NCBI RefSeq assembly: GCF_037153985.1
Contig: NZ_JBBAYI010000006.1
Location: 124,001-188,000 of the forward strand
Source: Emticicia sp037153985
GTDB taxonomy: Bacteria > Bacteroidota > Bacteroidia > Cytophagales > Spirosomataceae
Direction of reading: 5' to 3'
Length of the DNA: 64,000 nucleotides
Below are positions 18,766-29,217 of this stretch, piece after piece. The translations under genes were made by a program, and so were the position numbers. The notes below the pieces were generated by a model. It saw nothing but the letters and a program-made list of their open reading frames with translations, was not told where the DNA came from and did no database searches. The first letter of the stretch is position 1. The number at the start of each line of letters is the position of its first letter.

Positions 18766-19809
18766 ATGAGTTTTTATAAGAAATTTGTATTCCCGTATTT
18801 AAGCCGGCACGATGCCGAGAAAATTCATTATGTAGTAATGGATGTGCTGAAGTTTGTGTGTAAGATTCCATTCGCTCCTGCTATTCTACGATTAATCTAC
18901 GAAAAAAAAGATAGCCGCCTTGAGCGTAAGGTGTTTGGCCTGCGTTTCAAGAATCCGGTAGGGCTGGCCGCTGGCTTTGATAAAAACGGTGTCTGGACCG
19001 ACGAGTTGTCGAATCTTGGTTTTGGCTTTATCGAAATCGGAACAGTAACGCCGAGAGCGCAATTAGGCAACGACAAACCCCGCCTTTTCAGACTAAAACA
19101 AGACGAAGCCCTTATAAACCGTATGGGCTTTAATAACGAAGGCTCAAAGGCTGCTGCTACTCAATTACGTAAACGAAAAACAAAAATCATTGTTGGTGGT
19201 AATATAGGTAAAAACAAAACCACCGAAAACGACGATGCCGTTTATGACTACCTGAAAGCCTTTAACGATTTATACCCCTATGTTGATTACTTTGTTGTGA
19301 ACGTAAGTTCGCCCAACACTCCGGGTTTACGTGCCTTGCAGGAAAAAGAGCCATTAAAACACTTATTGAAAACCCTTGAACGCGATAATGGCCGGAAATC
19401 GAAGCCAAAACCTATTTTGCTAAAGATTGCGCCTGATTTAACCGACGAGCAATTGGATGATATTATCGAGATTGTAAAGGAAACACGTATTTCAGGTGTT
19501 ATTGCTTCTAATACAACTATCAGCCGCGAAGGGCTGCAAACCCCAGCCGATGAAGTAAATGCCATAGGAGCCGGTGGCTTGAGTGGCAAACCACTCAACC
19601 AACGTTCGACAGAGGTAATCAGGTACTTGGCCGAAAAATCAAAAAAATCGTTTCCTATTATTGGGGTTGGGGGTATTTACTCGGCCGAAGATGCCATCGA
19701 AAAACTGAAAGCGGGGGCATCGCTTATACAAATATATTCGGGCTTTATTTATGAAGGCCCCGGAATTGTAAAAGACATCTGCAAAGGTATTCTTAAAGAA
19801 AAGTTCTGA
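18766..19809 (+). CDS. pyrD: Dihydroorotate dehydrogenase (quinone), class 2
   Basis: This 347-residue membrane-associated FMN enzyme oxidises dihydroorotate to orotate in pyrimidine synthesis and passes electrons to quinone. The N-terminal amphipathic part (FYKKFVFPYLSRHDAEKIHY) is the membrane-binding extension that marks class 2. Also seen are the FMN segments NPVGLAAGFDKNG, GTVTPRAQLGN and VNVSSPNTPGLR with the catalytic Ser near residue 180, and GGIYSAEDAIEKLKAGASLIQ at the phosphate site. Start and length agree with the family. A perfect palindromic terminator follows the stop by about 30 bp. Confidence 0.96.
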   Translation: MSFYKKFVFPYLSRHDAEKIHYVVMDVLKFVCKIPFAPAILRLIYEKKDSRLERKVFGLRFKNPVGLAAGFDKNGVWTDELSNLGFGFIEIGTVTPRAQLGNDKPRLFRLKQDEALINRMGFNNEGSKAAATQLRKRKTKIIVGGNIGKNKTTENDDAVYDYLKAFNDLYPYVDYFVVNVSSPNTPGLRALQEKEPLKHLLKTLERDNGRKSKPKPILLKIAPDLTDEQLDDIIEIVKETRISGVIASNTTISREGLQTPADEVNAIGAGGLSGKPLNQRSTEVIRYLAEKSKKSFPIIGVGGIYSAEDAIEKLKAGASLIQIYSGFIYEGPGIVKDICKGILKEKF

Positions 19810-19837
19810 CATAACGAATTGATAATCAAGATTTAAT

Positions 19838-19871
19838 AAAAAAATCATTCAGAATTCTGAATGATTTTTTT
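19838..19871 (+). terminator. Terminator after pyrD
   Basis: This is a perfect, almost loopless palindrome centred at 19854/19855 (ATCATTCAGAA/TTCTGAATGAT), flanked by seven A and seven T residues, typical of a Rho-independent terminator. Confidence 0.85.
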
Positions 19872-19899
19872 ATTTTTGGAAACTATTTTCGATTGTTTT

Positions 19900-19934
19900 T
19901 GTTTTTACATGTATATACATACAATGTAAAAACA
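19900..19934. promoter_or_regulatory. 11-bp inverted repeat upstream of yceI-like gene
   Basis: TGTTTTTACAT (19900-19910) and ATGTAAAAACA (19924-19934) are perfect inverted copies separated by 13 bp. There is no T-tail, so this is more like a protein-binding site than a terminator. It sits 38 bp before the start of the YceI-family gene. Confidence 0.45.
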
Positions 19935-19971
19935 CGATTATCTATCATTCATAATAAAAACATTTATCACA

Positions 19972-20499
19972 ATGGCAAAATGGACTATTGACCCTTCGCA
20001 TTCAGAAGTACAATTTAAGGTAAAACACCTGATGATTTCGACCGTAACCGGAACTTTCGGTACTTACGAAGGTACTATTGAAACTACTAACGACAACGAC
20101 TTTGAAGGAGCTAAAGCTAGCTTTACAGCTGACATCGACAGTATCTCGACAGGTCAGGAACAAAGAGACGGACATTTAAAATCTGCTGACTTCTTTGATG
20201 CAGCAGGGTATCCTAAACTTTCTTTTGTATCTACTTCATTTACAAAAACAGGTGACGATACTTATACAGTAAAGGGTGATCTGACGATAAAAGGCGTAAC
20301 AAAACCTGTTACATTAAGTGCTGAGTTTGGTGGATTAATGGTTGATTTTTATGGACAAACAAAAGCAGGTTTTGATTTACAAGGTAAAATTAATCGTCAG
20401 GATTTTGGCTTAGCTTGGAGCGCGGTAACAGAGGCTGGTGGAATAGTGGTGAGCGATGAAGTGAAGTTGGTGTTGAATATCCAAGTAGTGAAAAACTAA
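19972..20499 (+). CDS. YceI-family lipid-binding protein
   Basis: This is a 175-residue YceI-like protein with a lipocalin-type beta barrel that binds isoprenoid or other long-chain lipids. The family opening is clear: KWTIDPSHSEVQFKVKHLMISTVTGTFG. Further features are the ADIDSISTGQEQRDGHLKSADFFDA block and the GDLTIKGVTKPVTLSAEF strands. Unlike E. coli YceI there is no signal peptide (MAKWTIDPSH starts the domain), so this form is cytoplasmic, as in many Bacteroidota. It has its own terminator and a nearby inverted repeat upstream. Confidence 0.92.
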   Translation: MAKWTIDPSHSEVQFKVKHLMISTVTGTFGTYEGTIETTNDNDFEGAKASFTADIDSISTGQEQRDGHLKSADFFDAAGYPKLSFVSTSFTKTGDDTYTVKGDLTIKGVTKPVTLSAEFGGLMVDFYGQTKAGFDLQGKINRQDFGLAWSAVTEAGGIVVSDEVKLVLNIQVVKN

Positions 20500-20526
20500 A
20501 CGTAATATTTTAGGCCAGAATCAAAA

Positions 20527-20560
20527 AAGAAACCCCTACCTTACGGCAGGGGTTTTCTTT
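20527..20560 (+). terminator. Terminator after yceI-like gene
   Basis: AACCCCT pairs with AGGGGTT (20531-20537 with 20548-20554). Two inner CC/GG pairs extend the stem past one mismatch, and a T-rich tail follows. Confidence 0.8.
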
Positions 20561-20814
20561 TTCAAAAATTATGATTTAGTTTAGGTTTATTGCTTGTTTT
20601 TTGAAATGACAAGTCAAATATATGGAAATTTTATGAAATACAATACATTTATTAAAATTTTTTATTTTTCTTTTCGTTATTATTTGTTTAGTTTTATAAC
20701 TAGAAAATTAGTTATTATTCTTTTTTAAATACAATTTTTTGTTTATATATTACAACAACTTACTATCTATCAGGTATTTAAGTTTTTTTAATTAACACGC
20801 AGCTATTTTTTAGC
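20561..20814. other. AT-rich intergenic region before the TonB-type receptor
   Basis: About 250 bp with very low GC and no open frame of note. Apart from the terminator of the preceding gene on its left and a TAnnTTTG element on its right, I see no further structure. Confidence 0.45.
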
Positions 20815-20822
20815 TAGCTTTG
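20815..20822 (+). promoter_or_regulatory. Putative -7 promoter element of TonB-type receptor gene
   Basis: TAGCTTTG fits TAnnTTTG and lies 28 bp before the ATG at 20850, implying a leader of about 20 nt. Confidence 0.45.
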
Positions 20823-20849
20823 TTACTTAATTTTCACTTACTGCTTTAC

Positions 20850-23255
20850 ATGAAAAAGGCTATTTATTTTTTACACATTTTTTGTTTTTATTCTGTTTTT
20901 TCATTTTCACAAACGCTACCAGTTAGTATTCAGTTAACCGAAAGTAACCAGAGCCCTGTTATAGGAGCTACCATCAGGCTGGTGAATCGTGCCGATACTA
21001 CCAAAGTTCTCAATAGCACTACCGACACACTAGGCATTGCCAGATTTAATCTGGCCCAGAACGCCCAATATGCCATGACCGCCACTTCGATAGGCTATAA
21101 AAGTTTAGTAAAAGGCATTGTTGCCAATACCAAACAACAGCTTTTTAAATTTGTAATGGAGCCCGACAATCAGGTACTTGGCGATGTGGTGGTAACAGCC
21201 CGCAAACCGCTTATGCAACAGGAAGACGACAAAACCATTGTTGACCCTGAGCCAATTGCCAACACCAGCACAAGTGCCTATGAAATTATGGAGAAAATAC
21301 CCGGTTTGTTTGTCGACCAAGACGGTAACGTGTATCTGAGTAGCTCAAGCCCTGCAACCATCTATATTAACGGCCGTGAACAGAAAATGAGTACTGCCGA
21401 TATTGCCTCAATTCTGAAAAGCCTACCTCCAAGTAGTATTTTAAAAGTGGAAATTCTGCGTACACCCTCGGCCAAGTACGATGCCAGCGGAAGCGGCGGC
21501 ATTGTAAACGTTGTATTGAAAAAAGGCGTAAAAATTGGTTTTACGGGTAATCTTACTGCCGGCATGAATCAAGGGCGATATGGCAACCAGTTTATAGGCG
21601 CAAGCCTTAACAACAACAATGGTAAGCTCAGTTCTTTTCTGAACATTAATTATTCACGACGCAATAGCTTTGAAGAAATTCAAACAACCAGACGCTTCTC
21701 GGCCGATAAAGAACTTTCACAAAATGCCTTTACTACTTACCCGGGTAGTGTGGCCTATGTTGGGTTTGGATTGGGTTATGAAGCCAATACCAAATGGGAA
21801 ATTAACTATGACGGCCGCCTGAGTTATAACCAGAATAGTTCGTCGGCTACTAACGAAAGTATCATCAGACAAATAACCTCACGCGAAATACTCACAAACA
21901 ACCTGAACACCTCCAATAATAAAGGGAATAATTTCTCTTTAAATCAGGGGGTTTCAACCAAATATAAAATCGATACGTTAGGGTCTGAATGGACAAACGA
22001 TTTGTCGTACAATTATTTCTCGAATAATACTGACCAGAACTTTAATACGGCTTATTTATTGCCTACGGCCTCGAATGTGGGTGGCATTGGCGACCTCACC
22101 AATAGCCGCAATTTTGTTGCTTTCCAGACAGACCTAAAATACAAATTGCCGCATAAGCTCACTTTAGAATCTGGCCTGAAAGCTACTTATCAGCTATTTA
22201 GTAGCAACACTGCTTATTTTACCAAAATAGGCGACAAACAGGAGGTTGATGTATCAAGAACCAACCAGTTCGACTACAACGAGCGTATTTATGCCGCTTA
22301 TGTACAGCTTTCAAAAAATATTGGCGAGTTTATATTAAAGGTTGGTACCCGCCTCGAAAACACCAATATGTATGGGCATCAGCGGATTCCGTCCGATACT
22401 ACTTTTAAAATTAATCGGACCGACCTCTTCCCTTATGTCTACCTGAGCCGGAAAGTAGCCAAAATAGCAGGGTATGAACTTCGTGCTTATCTGGTACACC
22501 GCAGGTCTATTACACGCCCCGTTTATGAATACCTGAACCCCTCGCCCCGATTCATCGACCAATATCTTTATGAAGCCGGAAATCCGTCACTTCGCCCTCA
22601 GTTCACCCAAAACTTTGAAGTAAACATCAGCGTTGAAGACCGTCCGATTTTCGCCATTGGCCGAAATTACACGCAAGACATCTTCACGAATGTTATTTAT
22701 CAGAATCCTGCCAACCCCTCGGTTGCGTATCGTACTTATGACAACCTCGGTAAAAATCAGGAAACCTATTTCAGACTTTTAGGTGCAGTGCCTCCTATTA
22801 ACCGTTACTTCTTTGTAGCAGGCGCACAATATAATTATAATGATTACAACGGTTTATACGAAAACGCTCCGCTTTCTTTCCAAAGAGGTAGCTGGTCGTT
22901 TTTCACTTTTCACCAGTTTAAACTCAATAAACTGACGAATCTCTCCTTAAACGGTTTTTTCCGACTGAAAGGCCAGTTACAATTCTATGAGCTTAGTAAT
23001 TTTGGCAACCTCAATTTTAATGTTAACCGCCAGTTCTTTAATAAAAAACTGGTAGCAACCCTTAGCATTAACGATATTTTCTATACCAATAAAAACAACT
23101 TTACGATTAATCAAGGCAGCATTTCGGCATTTGGCTCTCGCCGTGGCGATACCCGAAGAATTGGTTTCAATCTACGTTATAACTTCGGTTTCCGTAAAAA
23201 AGAAGAACGGAATAACCCTTTCAACTTTGATAATCTGGAAAAGAGCAATAATTAA
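20850..23255 (+). CDS. TonB-dependent receptor-fold outer-membrane protein (OMP_b-brl_3 type)
   Basis: This is an 801-residue outer-membrane barrel. The ATG at 20850 is preferred to a TTG 30 bp upstream because it begins a clean signal peptide (MKKAIYFLHIFCFYSVFSFS). After it come a carboxypeptidase-regulatory-like domain (about 25-100), a plug-like domain (YEIMEKIPGLFVDQDGNVYL, about 115-230) and a long barrel region with many YNYNDYNG-like and aromatic strands. The last strands end in RIGFNLRYNFGF. It resembles the outer membrane beta-barrel receptors that lack a SusD partner; none is nearby. The ligand is unknown (siderophore, peptide or other). The final 25 residues (RKKEERNNPFNFDNLEKSNN) are a charged tail beyond the barrel. 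Confidence 0.9.
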   Translation: MKKAIYFLHIFCFYSVFSFSQTLPVSIQLTESNQSPVIGATIRLVNRADTTKVLNSTTDTLGIARFNLAQNAQYAMTATSIGYKSLVKGIVANTKQQLFKFVMEPDNQVLGDVVVTARKPLMQQEDDKTIVDPEPIANTSTSAYEIMEKIPGLFVDQDGNVYLSSSSPATIYINGREQKMSTADIASILKSLPPSSILKVEILRTPSAKYDASGSGGIVNVVLKKGVKIGFTGNLTAGMNQGRYGNQFIGASLNNNNGKLSSFLNINYSRRNSFEEIQTTRRFSADKELSQNAFTTYPGSVAYVGFGLGYEANTKWEINYDGRLSYNQNSSSATNESIIRQITSREILTNNLNTSNNKGNNFSLNQGVSTKYKIDTLGSEWTNDLSYNYFSNNTDQNFNTAYLLPTASNVGGIGDLTNSRNFVAFQTDLKYKLPHKLTLESGLKATYQLFSSNTAYFTKIGDKQEVDVSRTNQFDYNERIYAAYVQLSKNIGEFILKVGTRLENTNMYGHQRIPSDTTFKINRTDLFPYVYLSRKVAKIAGYELRAYLVHRRSITRPVYEYLNPSPRFIDQYLYEAGNPSLRPQFTQNFEVNISVEDRPIFAIGRNYTQDIFTNVIYQNPANPSVAYRTYDNLGKNQETYFRLLGAVPPINRYFFVAGAQYNYNDYNGLYENAPLSFQRGSWSFFTFHQFKLNKLTNLSLNGFFRLKGQLQFYELSNFGNLNFNVNRQFFNKKLVATLSINDIFYTNKNNFTINQGSISAFGSRRGDTRRIGFNLRYNFGFRKKEERNNPFNFDNLEKSNN

Positions 23256-23291
23256 AACACTTTTATACCATAAACTCCTACCCCATACCCA

Positions 23292-23325
23292 AAGCCTTTC
23301 AGGTACTCTGAAAGGCTTATTTTTT
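23292..23325 (+). terminator. Terminator after TonB-type receptor gene
   Basis: AAGCCTTTCAG (23292-23302) pairs perfectly with CTGAAAGGCTT (23308-23318) around a 5-nt loop, followed by a T run. Confidence 0.88.
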
Positions 23326-23419
23326 ATAAAACCTCGAAAAAGCCCGCATATCTGACCCGACATTGCCAAGAAATCACTATTTTTCGGGTCAATTTCAACC
23401 TCTAACAATTATTAGCCTC

Positions 23420-26400
23420 ATGACATTTAAAAATCCATTCACCAGCAAGCTCCTTCTCTTGGTGGTCTCAGTCATTTTGGTTGTTTCCTGTATGCGTACG
23501 CCTTCTACAAGCAATAAACCTCTTGTAGTAACCGAAGACCCCGCTCAGGCCATTACCAAAGCGAAGGAAATCAGAGAGAAAACAGCGGCAAAAGTAGCCG
23601 ACGGCCTCCAGCTTAGCCTGTGGGCATCTGATTCTCTTGCGCCTGACCCCGTAGCCATGTCGGTTGACGATTGGGGACGTGTATACCTGACACGCACCAA
23701 CCGCCAGAAAAACTCAGAATTTGATATTCGCGGGCATCGCGACTGGATGACCCCCTCTATTGGCTTACAAACCGTAGAAGACAGAAGAGCTTTTCTGAAA
23801 AGCACCTTTGCCCCAGAAAAAAGTAAAGAAAACGAATGGTTAAAAGACCTGAACGAAGATGGCTCACACGACTGGAGAGATTTAGCCATTGAAAAAGATG
23901 AAGTATGGCGGCTGGAAGATAAAAACGGCGATGGCATTGCCGATATATCAACCAGAATCGTAAACGATTTCTCAGATGAAATTACCGATGTGGCTGGTGG
24001 CATTCTGGTTCGTGAAGATGATATGTTTATAGGCATTGCCCCCGATGTATGGCGTTTGAAAGATACCAACGGCGACGGTATCCCTGACAAGAAAACCTCT
24101 ATCAGCCACGGATACGGTGTGCATATTGGTTTTAGCGGCCACGGGATGTCGGGCTTGATAGAAGGCCCCGACGGCAGAATTTACTGGAATATCGGTGATA
24201 TTGGTGCCAATATAACAACAAAAGACGGTCGTAAGTTTGAACACCCCAACTCGGGTATTATTGCCCGCTCAAACCCCGATGGCAGCGATTTTGAAATCTT
24301 TGCTTCGGGGTTACGTAATACGCACGAATTTGTTTTTGATGAGTATGGTAACCTTATTTCGTCAGATAATGACGGCGACCACCCAGGCGAAAGCGAAAGG
24401 CTGGTGCATGTGGTAGAAGGTTCTGATGCCGGCTGGCGTTCAAACTGGCAGTACGGAAAATATACCGACCCCAAAAACAATAAATATAAAGTATGGATGG
24501 ACGAAGGTTTGTATAAACCACGCTGGAACGGCCAAGCGGCTTACATCATCCCTCCTATCCGTAATTATCATAATGGCCCTACGGGTATGGTTTATAACCC
24601 CGGCACAGCTTTGGGTTCAGACTGGAAAAACAAATTTTTTCTCGTAGAGTTTGTTGGTGCGCCTAACCGTTCGCATATCTGGTCGTTTGGGCTTAAACCT
24701 AAAGGTGCATCGTTTGAATTTGATAGCGAAAAAGATGTAGTAAGCGGCATTTTACCAACGGGTATCCGTTTTGGCCCCGACGGAGCTTTATATGTAGCCG
24801 ACTGGATTAATGGCTGGGGAACCAAAAACTATGGGCGTGTCTGGAAACTGGATGTAACCGAAGCCAAAAACGACCAAAAAGCCCTGAGAGCCGAAACCAA
24901 ACGCCTGATGCAATTAAAATATGCGGCTCAAACAGACGAGATGCTTTATTCGTTGTTAATGAACGTCGATATGCGTATCAGACAAAAAGCACAGTTTGAA
25001 CTGGCTAAACGTGATAAAAACGGGTTTGTGGTATTTAATAAAGCCATTGCACAACACGAAAACCAACTGGCGCGTATTCATGGTATCTGGGGTATCGGGC
25101 AATTAACCCGTATGAATGCCAGTTATGCCTCGCCGCTAGAAGAATTATTGACCGACAAAGACCCCGAAATAGTAGCGCAAGCCGCTAAAATCATTGGCGA
25201 TGCCCGCGTGGTTGCTTTAAGTAAAGCATTGATTCCTTTGCTTAAAAGCTCAAACGACAGAGTAAAATTCTTCGCAGCAGAAGCATTGGGCCGAACAGCC
25301 AATCAGGATGCCGTGGAGCCACTCATTGCTATGCTGAAAGCCAATAACGATGAAGATGTGTATCTCAGACACGCAGGCGTACTGGCTTTGTCAAGAATAG
25401 GAAAATCCGAGCCTTTAATTGCACTAGCCAATAGCTCGAGCAAAGCCCTGAGAACAGCGGCTGTTCTGGTGCTCAGACGCCTGAAAGACCCCAACATTGC
25501 AGTGTTTCTGAACGATGCCGATGAGTACATTGTAGCAGAAGCCGCCAGAGCCATTAACGATGACCTGTCAATTGAAGGAGCCTTGCCTGCATTGGCAGCC
25601 ACCTTGCAAGATAAAAGATTCAAGTCAGAAGTAATTCTGAGAAGAGCCATCAATGCGGCTCTACGTGTCGGTGGCGAAAAAGAACTAACTATGCTCATTG
25701 CTTTTGCCAAACGCACCGACATTAAAGATGAACTAAAGGCCGAAGCTCTGGCTACGATAGGCTCATGGGCGAACCCGTCGGTACTCGACAGAGTTGACGG
25801 CCGTTATCGTGGTAAACTTGAGAGAGACCCCGCTTTGGCAAAAACTAAAGTACAACCACACATAGCCGAGTTTTTAAGAGAGAAAAATGCCGAAACGCTC
25901 ATTGCTACGGCAGGTTTACTGGCCGAGCTAAACATCACAGAGGCAAACAAACAATTGGTTGATATTTATGATGCCAGCACCGATGCCAAAGTAAAAACAG
26001 CCATTTTAACCTCTCTGAACAAACTCAATTACCCTGAAATGGATGCCTTGATGAAAAAAGGCATGGACGATAAAGATGAAAACGTAAGAACAGCCGCATT
26101 GGGCTTACTGAACAACTCAAACGTAAGCAAAGAATCGTTGCCGTTTATCGTGAAATCAATTTTTACCAAAGGGGGTATTAAAGAGCAGCAACAAATGTTG
26201 GTAGTTATGACCAAAATGGAGGCCGATAAAACACAGGTAATTCTGGATGATTTAGTAACGCAGTTAATCGACAAGAAGTTATCGCCGAATATAGCCCTTG
26301 AACTGAAAGAAGCCGTTGACGCCACAGGTTCAGAAAGCCTGAAAAGTAAACTTGCTACGGCCAGCGCACATAATTCGCCTTTAGATGAGTACAAAGAAGC

Positions 26401-26827
26401 CCTTTATGGCGGAAATCGCTTTGCGGGCCGTCAGTACTTTAACACCAATTCTACGGGCCAGTGTGTTCGTTGCCACTCTTTGGGTGGTGTGGGAGGCTCG
26501 GTGGGGCCATCGCTTACATATATCGGTGATGTACTGAGCCGTGAGCAAATTCTGCAAGCACTTATCGAGCCAAGTGCCCGAATATCTCCTGGTTTCGGAG
26601 CCGTTTCTCTCAAACTGAAAGACGGCCAAGAAGTAACAGGCACGCTCGCCAAAGAAACAGAAACAGAATTAACCATTAATACTTCTGATGCCGAGCCGCT
26701 CGTAATTCCGGTTTCAAGAATTGCCAAACGCGAAAATATGCCTTCGGCTATGCCACCTATGGGTTCTTTGATGTCGAAAAGAGAAATCAGAGACGTAGTA
26801 GAATTTCTGGCTAACCTGAAAAAGTAA
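23420..26827 (+). CDS. PVC-type heme-binding lipoprotein: propeller, HEAT repeats and cytochrome c
   Basis: This is an 1135-residue exported lipoprotein. The ATG at 23420 opens a signal peptide ending in a lipobox (VVSC), unlike the 19 upstream codons. A beta-propeller dehydrogenase-like domain (about 40-470) contains two DxNxDGxxD loops (DKNGDGIADIS and DTNGDGIPDKK) that look like calcium sites. It is followed by many HEAT repeats (about 520-960), such as VEPLIAMLKANNDEDVYLRHAGVLAL, and a C-terminal c-type cytochrome with CVRCH at residues 1015-1019. The architecture is that of the membrane-bound dehydrogenase/PVC-type heme-binding family thought to oxidise sugars or alcohols in the periplasm. 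It has no partner genes beside it; its electron acceptor is not evident. Confidence 0.9.
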   Translation: MTFKNPFTSKLLLLVVSVILVVSCMRTPSTSNKPLVVTEDPAQAITKAKEIREKTAAKVADGLQLSLWASDSLAPDPVAMSVDDWGRVYLTRTNRQKNSEFDIRGHRDWMTPSIGLQTVEDRRAFLKSTFAPEKSKENEWLKDLNEDGSHDWRDLAIEKDEVWRLEDKNGDGIADISTRIVNDFSDEITDVAGGILVREDDMFIGIAPDVWRLKDTNGDGIPDKKTSISHGYGVHIGFSGHGMSGLIEGPDGRIYWNIGDIGANITTKDGRKFEHPNSGIIARSNPDGSDFEIFASGLRNTHEFVFDEYGNLISSDNDGDHPGESERLVHVVEGSDAGWRSNWQYGKYTDPKNNKYKVWMDEGLYKPRWNGQAAYIIPPIRNYHNGPTGMVYNPGTALGSDWKNKFFLVEFVGAPNRSHIWSFGLKPKGASFEFDSEKDVVSGILPTGIRFGPDGALYVADWINGWGTKNYGRVWKLDVTEAKNDQKALRAETKRLMQLKYAAQTDEMLYSLLMNVDMRIRQKAQFELAKRDKNGFVVFNKAIAQHENQLARIHGIWGIGQLTRMNASYASPLEELLTDKDPEIVAQAAKIIGDARVVALSKALIPLLKSSNDRVKFFAAEALGRTANQDAVEPLIAMLKANNDEDVYLRHAGVLALSRIGKSEPLIALANSSSKALRTAAVLVLRRLKDPNIAVFLNDADEYIVAEAARAINDDLSIEGALPALAATLQDKRFKSEVILRRAINAALRVGGEKELTMLIAFAKRTDIKDELKAEALATIGSWANPSVLDRVDGRYRGKLERDPALAKTKVQPHIAEFLREKNAETLIATAGLLAELNITEANKQLVDIYDASTDAKVKTAILTSLNKLNYPEMDALMKKGMDDKDENVRTAALGLLNNSNVSKESLPFIVKSIFTKGGIKEQQQMLVVMTKMEADKTQVILDDLVTQLIDKKLSPNIALELKEAVDATGSESLKSKLATASAHNSPLDEYKEALYGGNRFAGRQYFNTNSTGQCVRCHSLGGVGGSVGPSLTYIGDVLSREQILQALIEPSARISPGFGAVSLKLKDGQEVTGTLAKETETELTINTSDAEPLVIPVSRIAKRENMPSAMPPMGSLMSKREIRDVVEFLANLKK

Positions 26828-26851
26828 GCGTAAGGAAATTTAACAACACTG

Positions 26852-26899
26852 TTTACTGAAAGAGGCACTTATATAATGATAAGTGCCTCTTTCAGTAAA
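26852..26899 (+). terminator. Long hairpin terminator after cytochrome/HEAT gene
   Basis: This is a perfect 21-bp stem (26852-26872 with 26879-26899) and 6-nt loop containing AAGAGGCACTT/AAGTGCCTCTT. It lies 24 bp past the stop and is one of the longest perfect hairpins in the window. Confidence 0.85.
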
Positions 26900-27101
26900 T
26901 AAGTTTCAATACCTGCAATAAACACAGTTCTATTAAATACCTCCTTAGCCATATTAAAATTTAGTAGTATATACTTAAAGTTTTCGTTATGTTCTGTAAC
27001 TTTTTCTTTAAAAAATACATAATTTGCATAAAATTTCAAATTAGGCTTCATCACAATTACATAATAACATTTTTTCTTTTTAAAATTCAAAAAACTTACT
27101 C

Positions 27102-28184
<1,083 letters not shown>

Positions 28185-28209
28185 TCTATTACCATTCTGT
28201 TAGTTTGAA

Positions 28210-28260
28210 GTCGTCAGTTTGTTAAAAACACAATGCTCGTTTTTATAACAAACTGATGAC
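28210..28260. terminator. Inverted repeat between fba and the convergent DUF2520 gene
   Basis: A 15-bp stem (28210-28224 with 28246-28260, one G-T wobble) is followed on the plus strand by no clear T run but is flanked by runs of A and T within the loop. It is suited to terminating both convergent genes. Confidence 0.55.
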
Positions 28261-28275
28261 CCACAACTAATAAGC

Positions 28276-29070
28276 CTACGAGTGCCATTTCTGAATACTT
28301 TCGCTCAAAACCTCGTATATCTCAAACATATCTTTATGGTCTTTCAGGTATACCAGATGTTTATTAATAGTTGATTTATCTTTCCTTACCGCAGGGCCTG
28401 TCTGCACATCGGCCGGATGCTCCGCCGCTAAAGCCTTCTGAAACGTTTCTCTAATTAAAGGCTTCAATAAATTAAACTCCAAATCTTCCGAATCTGTAAT
28501 TTCCTTTGAAAGAGCCAACAAATGGTTTGTAAAGTTACAGGCAAATACTGCCGCTATATGCAGCACCCTTCTTTCCTGCGAACTAACCAGATACACCGTG
28601 CGGCTTACGCTCTGGGCCAGTTTAACCAGCTTCTGTTCGGCTTCTTCATCGTCCGACTCAATACAGAACGGCACATCCTTTAACTGTATTTTCTTTTGCC
28701 GGCTAAATGTCATAAGCGGATAAAAAACACCGCAACTGATGGGTAAATCATGATAAGTCGATATAAGTGCTTGCAAATCATCCAGACTTTTTGTGCCTGA
28801 CGTATGCACCAGAATGGCGTTTTCAGGCAAAACCAGCATTGAACAAACCTCAGCAATGGCATCGTCGGCCACAGCCATAATAAATATTTCGGCCTCACTT
28901 TCCGAAAAATCAAGGTCGGTTTTTGCTTCAGCCTGATAAAGCATTGAAGTAAGTGCCTGAGCTTTGGAAAGTTGTCGGCTAAAAACTTCGCAAACCTGAT
29001 GGTGGTGGTCTTCCAGACCAATGCTCAAATGCCAGGCTACATTTCCTGCACCAATCATCGAAATCTTCAT
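28276..29070 (-). CDS. Rossmann-like NAD(P)-binding protein with DUF2520
   Basis: This is a 264-residue protein with an N-terminal Rossmann domain related to pyrroline-5-carboxylate reductase/F420-binding oxidoreductases (MKISMIGAGNVAWHL) and a C-terminal helical DUF2520 domain (LHIAAVFACNFTNHLLALS, about 155-264). It is a common single-copy gene in Bacteroidota. The substrate is not known; the fold suggests an NAD(P)H-dependent dehydrogenase. The gene is convergent with fba, and its start is about 150 bp from the divergent thioredoxin-like gene. Confidence 0.85.
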   Translation of the reverse strand: MKISMIGAGNVAWHLSIGLEDHHHQVCEVFSRQLSKAQALTSMLYQAEAKTDLDFSESEAEIFIMAVADDAIAEVCSMLVLPENAILVHTSGTKSLDDLQALISTYHDLPISCGVFYPLMTFSRQKKIQLKDVPFCIESDDEEAEQKLVKLAQSVSRTVYLVSSQERRVLHIAAVFACNFTNHLLALSKEITDSEDLEFNLLKPLIRETFQKALAAEHPADVQTGPAVRKDKSTINKHLVYLKDHKDMFEIYEVLSESIQKWHS

Positions 29071-29217
29071 AATGTTACTGTGTATTTGTTCGTTAAAACA
29101 GTGTTTACAAAAATCAGGAAAAAATGGCTTAATATTTGTAATTGTTATAAAAGAACACCCTTTATGGTCAATTGACGTGTTTTTTGACCCAATTATAAAT
29201 AAAAACTCATAAAAAAA

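Noticed and set aside
26869..27090. Minus-strand 73-residue frame between the cytochrome/HEAT gene and fba
   Set aside because: It ends inside the long hairpin terminator, is Lys/Asn/Phe-rich because the DNA is AT-rich, and has no motif; it covers the fba promoter region.
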